A DNA stretch of 9,281 bases from Actinomycetota bacterium (GTDB lineage Bacteria; Actinomycetota; Thermoleophilia; Gaiellales; Gaiellaceae). The notes below the pieces were generated by a model. The model did no database searches, was not told where the DNA came from, and was given only the letters and a program-made list of their open reading frames with translations. A program made the translations under genes and the position numbers. Shown here one piece after another: positions 5,246 to 9,281 of this stretch. Numbering within the stretch: position 1 is the stretch's first letter; each line of letters opens with the position of its first letter. Location: positions 1 through 9,281 of the forward strand of contig JAFALP010000270.1 in the NCBI GenBank assembly GCA_019234175.1. Reading direction: 5' to 3'.

Positions 5246-5791
5246 CTAACCCGCGCGTCGAGCACGCTCGACATCCTCTCTGACCCAGCACTGCGGGATG
5301 TGGTCGTCGACGATGCCGGTCGCCTGCATCGCCGCGTAGACCGTCGTCGGCCCGACGAACCTGAAGCCGGCGGCCTTCAGCCGCTTCGACAGCTCTTTCG
5401 CGTCGGCTTCGCCCCCGTCGCGGTACTCCCACATGAGCGCCGGCAGCGGCGCGTCGGTCTCACGCAGGGCGAGCACACCCTTCGCGTTCGCGATCGCCGC
5501 CTCGATCTTGCCTCGGTGGCGGACGATCGCCGCGTCGCCGAGGAGGCGCTTCACGTCGCGCTCGCCGAAGCGTGCGACCGTGTCGGGGTCGAAGTCCGCG
5601 AACCCGGCGCGGAACGCCTCCCGCTTGCGGAGGATCGTGATCCACGCGAGGCCGGACTGGAACCCCTCCAGGCAGAGTCGCTCGTACAGGCCGCGCTCGT
5701 CGCGGACCGGGCGGCCCCATTCGTCGTCGTGGTAGGCGATGTAGAGCGGGTCCGTGGTCGGCCAGCAGCGGATGCGGCCGTCAGCCGACAT
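5246..5791 (-). CDS. tag: DNA-3-methyladenine glycosylase I
   Basis: Excises 3-methyladenine from alkylated DNA to start base-excision repair. The 181-residue length is normal. The zinc-snap ligands of E. coli Tag are all present: C9 (RCWP), H21 (YHDDEWG), and H164 and C168 (DDHIPQCW). The active-site glutamate equivalent is E42 in LCLEGFQSGLAWITIL (39-54), a family signature, and FVGPTTVYAAMQATG (145-159) is also typical. ATG 5791 lies inside the end of the Rieske gene (11-base overlap), so translation is probably coupled to it. It ends the leftward sufS-sufU-Rieske-tag unit; coupling of a DNA-repair enzyme to Fe-S assembly genes is unusual. Tag itself binds zinc, not an Fe-S cluster. A terminator that fits this direction lies about 200 bases downstream. 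Confidence 0.95.
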   Translation of the reverse strand: MSADGRIRCWPTTDPLYIAYHDDEWGRPVRDERGLYERLCLEGFQSGLAWITILRKREAFRAGFADFDPDTVARFGERDVKRLLGDAAIVRHRGKIEAAIANAKGVLALRETDAPLPALMWEYRDGGEADAKELSKRLKAAGFRFVGPTTVYAAMQATGIVDDHIPQCWVREDVERARRAG

Positions 5792-6098
5792 CGACCTTCA
5801 CCACGCCGTCGACGACGTGCACCGGGTAGGTCTTCACCGGCTCGAACGCCGGCAGCGACATCGGCTTCCCGGTGGCGAGGTCGAACGCGGAGCCGTGGCG
5901 CGGGCAGATGACGCGGCACAGGTCCTCGTCCCAGTCGCCCTCGCACAGCGGCCCGTCGTCATGCGAGCAGCGGTCCTCGATCGCATAGAGCGTGCCGCCG
6001 CAGTTGTAGACGCCGAGCGTGAGCGTCGGGCCGGCGTAGACGAGCTTCGTGGAGCCGGGCGGGAACTCGTCCGCCCGGGCAACCTCGAACTCGGGCAC
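5781..6098 (-). CDS. Rieske [2Fe-2S] ferredoxin (non-haem iron oxygenase ferredoxin type)
   Basis: A 105-residue soluble Rieske protein that would carry one [2Fe-2S] cluster. Cluster ligands are C44 and H46 (RCSH) and C65 and H68 (CPRHG), in the order Cys-X-His ... Cys-X2-His. Strands LYAIEDRC and SAFDLATGKP surround them as in the ferredoxin subunits of aromatic oxygenases. Extra cysteines are at 33, 52 and 61. No membrane segment or signal is seen, so it is cytosolic. GTG 6098 directly follows the sufU TAG with no gap. A Rieske ferredoxin of this type is a regular member of actinobacterial suf operons (commonly between sufD and sufC), so here it is more likely part of Fe-S assembly or electron supply than of an oxygenase. 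The start is inferred from adjacency and the family N-terminus. Confidence 0.92.
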   Translation of the reverse strand: MPEFEVARADEFPPGSTKLVYAGPTLTLGVYNCGGTLYAIEDRCSHDDGPLCEGDWDEDLCRVICPRHGSAFDLATGKPMSLPAFEPVKTYPVHVVDGVVKVDVG

Positions 6099-6533
6099 CT
6101 ACGTGAGCTCGAGCTCGTCGAAGCCCGCGAGGCCCCGGGGCAGCGGCGTCCCCTTCGCCTTGTGCAGCGCGACCTTCAGCGTCGTGAGCCCGAGCATGGC
6201 GCACTTCAGCCGCACCGGCGTGAGCGGGATGCCGATCTCGTCGAGGAGCTCGTCCTTGTCGAGCGACGCCACCTCGGTGGCGGTGCGGCCCTGGACCATC
6301 TCCGTGAGCATCGACGTCGCCGCCTGCGAGATGGCGCAGCCGCGGCCGAAGAACTTCACCTCCTCGATCGTCTCGCCGTCGTCGGCGAACGCGACGTAGA
6401 TGGAGACCTCGTCGCCGCACAGCGGATTCTGACCCTCGGCCTCGGCGTCGGCGCCCTCGAGCACGCCGTGGCCGCGCGGGTTCTTGTAGTGATCCAAGAT
6501 CACTTCGCGGTACATCTGCTCGAACTCGTTCAC
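6099..6533 (-). CDS. sufU: Fe-S cluster assembly sulfur-transfer protein SufU
   Basis: A zinc-dependent sulfurtransferase that accepts persulfide sulfur from SufS and passes it to the SufBCD scaffold; it replaces SufE in Gram-positive bacteria. The 144-residue product has the IscU/SufU fold with C39 and D41 (NPLCGDEV), C66 (GRGCAISQAATSM) and C111 (LKCAML) as the zinc/sulfur ligands. The insertion between the second and third cysteines (about 80-108), which separates SufU from IscU, is present. GTG 6533 overlaps the sufS stop in GTGA. That coupling matches the 1:1 functional partnership of the two proteins. No sufB, sufC or sufD is in the window, so the rest of the system must be elsewhere. 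Confidence 0.95.
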   Translation of the reverse strand: MNEFEQMYREVILDHYKNPRGHGVLEGADAEAEGQNPLCGDEVSIYVAFADDGETIEEVKFFGRGCAISQAATSMLTEMVQGRTATEVASLDKDELLDEIGIPLTPVRLKCAMLGLTTLKVALHKAKGTPLPRGLAGFDELELT

Positions 6534-7774
6534 GCGAACACCTTACGCACGGTGTACAGCCCGTCGGCGAGCTGGTCGATCTCCTCGGGCAGCGTGTACA
6601 GGTAGAAGCTCGCCCGGTTCGTCGCCGCCACGCCGAGCTTGTGCATGAGCGGCTGGCAGCAATGATGGCCGGCGCGGATGGCGACGCCCTGCCGGTCGAG
6701 GATCTGCGCCACGTCGTGCGGATGGATGTCCGCGAGGTTGAACGAGACGACGCCGGCTCGCCGGTCCGCCGGCGGCCCGTACAGCGTGATGCCGGGGATC
6801 TCGGACAGCCGGCCGAGCGCGTACGCGACGAGCTCGTGCTCGTGCGCCTCGATGGCGTCGAGCCCCGCCGCCTCGATGTAGTCGACGGCGCACCCGAGCC
6901 CGTACGCCTCGACGATCGGCGACGTCCCCGCCTCGAACTTGTGCGGCAGCTCGCCCCACGTCGTCTTCTCGTAGCGCACCGAGTTGATCATGTGGCCGCC
7001 GAGCAGGAAGGGCTCCATCGCCTGCAGCAGCGACGCGCGCCCCCACAGCGCGCCGATCCCGCTCGGGCCGCACATCTTGTGGCCGGAGATGGCGAGGAAG
7101 TCGCAGTCGAGTGCCTGCACGTCCACGCGCATGTGCGGCGCCGCCTGCGCCGCGTCGCAGACGAAGATCGCTCCCTGCTCGTGCGCCCAGCGTGTGAGCG
7201 GCCCGAGGTCGTGGATCGTCCCCAGCGCGTTCGACACGAGGTTCGTCGCCACGACCTTCACGTTGAAGTCGCGCGCGATCTGATCGAGCCCGGAGAGGTC
7301 GAGCTCGTTGTTCTCGTCGAGCGGCACCATCACGAAGTCGGCGCCCTGCCGCTTGGCGATGTACTGCCACGGCACGAAGTTCGAGTGGTGCTCGAGCTCG
7401 GTGACGACGACCGCGTCTCCCGGTCCGAGGTTGTTCCCGCCCCACGAGTACGCGACGAGATTGAGCGCCTCGGTGGCGTTGCGGACGAAGACGATCTCGC
7501 GAACGTCGGGGGCGTTCAACAGGGCGCGCACCTTCTCGCGCGCGCCTTCGAGGCCCGCGGTGGCGCGCTCTCCGAGGACGTGCACGGCGCGGTGGACGTT
7601 CGCGTACGACGTCTCGTAGAACTCCGACATCGCGTCGATGACCTGGCGCGGCTTCTGCGAGCTGTTCGCCGAGTCGAGGTAGGCGAGCGGCTTGTCGTGG
7701 ATCAGCTGCTCGAAGATGGGGAAGTCGGCGCGCAGCGTGCGCGCGTCGAGCGTCGTTCCCGTGGTCACGGCCAC
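6530..7774 (-). CDS. sufS: Cysteine desulfurase SufS (class II, SufU-dependent)
   Basis: A PLP enzyme that takes sulfur from L-cysteine, giving alanine and an enzyme persulfide for Fe-S cluster assembly. The product is 414 residues. YLDSANSSQKP (32-42) and ANVHRAVH (58-65) are family N-terminal motifs. The PLP lysine is K233 in SGHKMCGPSGIG. The persulfide cysteine is C372 in RAGHHCCQPLM, where most relatives have HHCAQP. TEALNLVAYSWG (101-112) and TELEHHSNFVPWQ (125-137) bind the cofactor. GTG 7774 is chosen because TACCAT lies exactly 6 bases before it and no Shine-Dalgarno is seen; a second in-frame GTG lies 6 bases inside. The frame stays open far upstream, but that part lies over the secreted-protein gene and is not family sequence. 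It is first in the sufS-sufU-Rieske-tag unit. Confidence 0.95.
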   Translation of the reverse strand: MAVTTGTTLDARTLRADFPIFEQLIHDKPLAYLDSANSSQKPRQVIDAMSEFYETSYANVHRAVHVLGERATAGLEGAREKVRALLNAPDVREIVFVRNATEALNLVAYSWGGNNLGPGDAVVVTELEHHSNFVPWQYIAKRQGADFVMVPLDENNELDLSGLDQIARDFNVKVVATNLVSNALGTIHDLGPLTRWAHEQGAIFVCDAAQAAPHMRVDVQALDCDFLAISGHKMCGPSGIGALWGRASLLQAMEPFLLGGHMINSVRYEKTTWGELPHKFEAGTSPIVEAYGLGCAVDYIEAAGLDAIEAHEHELVAYALGRLSEIPGITLYGPPADRRAGVVSFNLADIHPHDVAQILDRQGVAIRAGHHCCQPLMHKLGVAATNRASFYLYTLPEEIDQLADGLYTVRKVFA

Positions 7775-7780
7775 GGATTC

Positions 7781-7786
7781 ATGGTA
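7781..7786 (-). promoter_or_regulatory. -10 element for a leaderless sufS transcript
   Basis: On the minus strand TACCAT lies 6 bases before GTG 7774, in the 17-base gap after the upstream gene. The intervening GAATCC is not a ribosome binding site. No clear -35 is visible. Read-through from the upstream gene remains possible. Confidence 0.5.
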
Positions 7787-7791
7787 TCGGC

Positions 7792-9021
7792 CTAGGGAAT
7801 CCTGAACGCGGCGCTCGCGTACCCCGGGGCGGCGGCGCTTCCCGATCCAGACGGGACCGTCGCCTTCCCTGCGGCGTTCGCGCGGTACGTGCGCCCCGCG
7901 ACGGTGAACCTCGCAGTCGACACGGCGAAGCCGTCGTCGAGCGCCTGGACGACGTGCTTCTTCCCGGCCTTCGTGATCCGGAGGGTCAGACCGGGATCGA
8001 GCTCCTCCTCGGCGAGCGCGGAGCCGGTGTTCACGATCACGTCCACGCTGCCGGCGAGCGCGGCCGCGGACACCTGGTAGGCGGTGCCGGGGAGCGGCGA
8101 CGTCACCACCGCGCCGAAGTCGGCGCCGTGCGTGCGCGATCGCGCGACGTGGATCTTCCCCTGCCCGGTCCACACCGCCCAGAGGCGGTCGCTTCCGTCG
8201 ACTACGAGCGCCATGTGCGGGTCGCTGCCCGAGAACGCCGCCTTGAACGTGACGCCGTCGCCGACGGGCACGCCGCCGCGGAACGGCACGACGGTGACGC
8301 CGATCGCCATCGGGTTCCCCGGCGCCCACGCGAGGAACGTGTTCCCGCTCCGGTCGGAGACGATCGGGACGCGCGGCGTGTGCTCGACGGTCGGGCCGAG
8401 CGGGATCGACGCGGTGGGCGTGAGGCCGGGGCCGAGCATCTCGTACTCGAAGGCGCCGTTGGGCGTCGCGTTCGAGTAGAACGCCACCTGGACGAGCCCG
8501 CCCGCGTCCACGGCGACAGTCGAGTCGTAGCCGCAGCACGAGGTGAACACGTTCGCAGACGTCTCTCCGCCGATGCCGCGGAAGACGTCGACGAAGCCGG
8601 TGCCGTCCTGCGTGAACAGCGGCGTCCCGTCCGGCCCGATCGCCGCGCTCTCGACGCCCCCGGCGTCGTGCGACTGCGTCTGGATCGGCCCCGACCACGT
8701 CTCGCCGTCGTCGATCGACGTCATGCGGCCGACGCCCTGCGCGTCGGGGAAGTACAGCTGGACGGCGCTGTTCGGCTGCTGCACGAGCTGCGTGCGCCCG
8801 GCATACGGGTCGTTCGCCACCACCACCGTCGGCGTCCCGTGGTTGCGCGTGACCGAGATGGTGCCGCTGCTGCGCGAGTCGAATGAGACGAGCACGGTCC
8901 CCGCCTGCGTGACGATCATGGACGGGGCGACGCCGTCGTCGACCGCGCCGGGAATGGTCGTCCACGCGCCGGCCGCAGGGACGAAGACGAGGAAGCCGAG
9001 CGCGACGGCCAGGCGGCGCAC
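7792..9021 (-). CDS. Secreted BNR/sialidase-like beta-propeller protein of unknown function
   Basis: A 409-residue exported protein. Residues 1-19 (MRRLAVALGFLVFVPAAGA) form a Sec signal peptide with an A-G-A cleavage site. The body consists of short beta-strand repeats; one clean Asp-box, SIDDGETW (102-109), and a degenerate one (SRTHGADFG, about 305-313) point to a sialidase-like six-bladed propeller. Catalytic sialidase residues cannot be identified, so no enzymatic activity is assigned. A vicinal cysteine pair (C162-C163) is the only cysteine feature. The C-terminal segment (about 371-409: DDGFAVSTARFTVAGRTYRANAAGKATVP...) resembles the small Ig/carboxypeptidase-regulatory-like beta domain common in actinobacterial extracellular proteins. 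No LPXTG or C-terminal membrane anchor is seen, so it is probably released. GTG 9021 lies 9 bases after the methyltransferase stop. It and the methyltransferase are probably adjacent rather than functionally linked. Confidence 0.8.
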   Translation of the reverse strand: MRRLAVALGFLVFVPAAGAWTTIPGAVDDGVAPSMIVTQAGTVLVSFDSRSSGTISVTRNHGTPTVVVANDPYAGRTQLVQQPNSAVQLYFPDAQGVGRMTSIDDGETWSGPIQTQSHDAGGVESAAIGPDGTPLFTQDGTGFVDVFRGIGGETSANVFTSCCGYDSTVAVDAGGLVQVAFYSNATPNGAFEYEMLGPGLTPTASIPLGPTVEHTPRVPIVSDRSGNTFLAWAPGNPMAIGVTVVPFRGGVPVGDGVTFKAAFSGSDPHMALVVDGSDRLWAVWTGQGKIHVARSRTHGADFGAVVTSPLPGTAYQVSAAALAGSVDVIVNTGSALAEEELDPGLTLRITKAGKKHVVQALDDGFAVSTARFTVAGRTYRANAAGKATVPSGSGSAAAPGYASAAFRIP

Positions 9022-9027
9022 GCGCTG

Positions 9028-9033
9028 ACCTTA
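9028..9033 (-). promoter_or_regulatory. Possible -10 element of the secreted-protein gene, overlapping the upstream stop codon
   Basis: On the minus strand TAAGGT lies exactly 6 bases before GTG 9021; its first three bases are the TAA stop of the methyltransferase gene. The spacing matches dcd and sufS. Alternatively AAGG here could act as a weak Shine-Dalgarno 7 bases from the GTG in an operonic transcript. Confidence 0.4.
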
Positions 9034-9281
9034 GCGGGCGAAGACCGCGGACTCCCAGGCGACGCCGTGCCGGACGCGCGCCTGCGGCCGCAGGCCGTGC
9101 GCCGCCGCGACCGCCTCGATCCGCCCGACCGGGTGGACGTACACCTGGAAGGTCGATCCTCGCGCGCGCAGGAAGCGGTCGGCGGCGCGCACGAGGAGGC
9201 GGACGAGCAGCCGATCCTGCGGGTACGTCAGCAGCAGCGTCCTCCGCGTGCGGTCGGCAGCGGCGCCGAGGAGCGCGTCGA
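9031..9281 (-). CDS. SAM-dependent methyltransferase, C-terminal end (cut by window edge)
   Basis: The last 82 residues and TAA of a gene whose start lies beyond the window. The tail reads LLLTYPQDRLLVRLLVRAADRFLRARG, then STFQVYVHPVGRIEAVAAAHGLRPQAR, then VRHGVAWESAVFAR. The YP, the basic FLRARGSTFQVYVHP stretch, the following helix (VGRIEAVAAAHGL) and the final VAWESAVFAR strand match the C-terminus of class I methyltransferases of the type-11/magnesium-protoporphyrin-methyltransferase-like group. The SAM-binding loop is outside the window, so the family call rests on the tail only and the substrate is unknown. The stop is 9 bases before the secreted-protein GTG. Confidence 0.7.
   Translation of the reverse strand, partial: DALLGAAADRTRRTLLLTYPQDRLLVRLLVRAADRFLRARGSTFQVYVHPVGRIEAVAAAHGLRPQARVRHGVAWESAVFAR

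Noticed and set aside
7775..8965. Open frame continuing upstream of sufS to give an 811-residue product
   Set aside because: The extra part is an Arg/His/Asp-rich shadow of the secreted-protein gene in another frame; the family N-terminus begins near 7774.

Overview
The window is GC-rich and packed tightly with genes. Several starts are GTG (one is TTG) and several stop/start codons overlap. The Suf desulfurase is paired with a SufU scaffold, the dCTP deaminase is of the mycobacterial type, and the alcohol dehydrogenase resembles mycothiol-dependent formaldehyde dehydrogenases. Together these suggest an actinobacterium, possibly a deep-branching soil or freshwater lineage such as Thermoleophilia. 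The lineage is an inference from style, not from a marker gene.

Layout. Left edge (1-466, minus): the N-terminal part of a class III aminotransferase (GabT-like). Divergent from it, 526-3046 (plus) is a three-gene, translationally coupled unit: dCTP deaminase, an atypical NAD(P)-binding SDR, and a zinc alcohol dehydrogenase. Its last stop codon shares a CTAG with the stop of the convergent next unit. Centre (3043-5015): a small divergon. Leftward run a MarR-type regulator and a cupin; rightward run a YceI-like protein and an NADPH-dependent FMN reductase. The control region holds two good, opposed sigma70-type promoters and repeated operator-like motifs, so the MarR protein probably controls itself and the YceI side. 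Next comes a strong hairpin terminator (5018-5047) and a gene-free stretch of about 200 bases. On the minus strand that stretch carries a nearly maximal Shine-Dalgarno sequence inside a hairpin, with a possible tiny ORF.

Right half (5246-9281, all minus): in transcription order, the end of a SAM methyltransferase (cut by the window edge), a secreted beta-propeller-like protein, then sufS, sufU, a Rieske ferredoxin and tag (3-methyladenine DNA glycosylase I). The last four overlap or abut and form an Fe-S-assembly unit with a DNA-repair gene coupled at its end.

There is no mobile element, CRISPR array, tRNA or rRNA gene. The most interesting signals are regulatory: a repeated TANNNT-N6-GTG arrangement at three gene heads (leaderless transcription), the face-to-face marR/yceI promoters, and the unexplained super-Shine-Dalgarno RNA element at 5110-5206.
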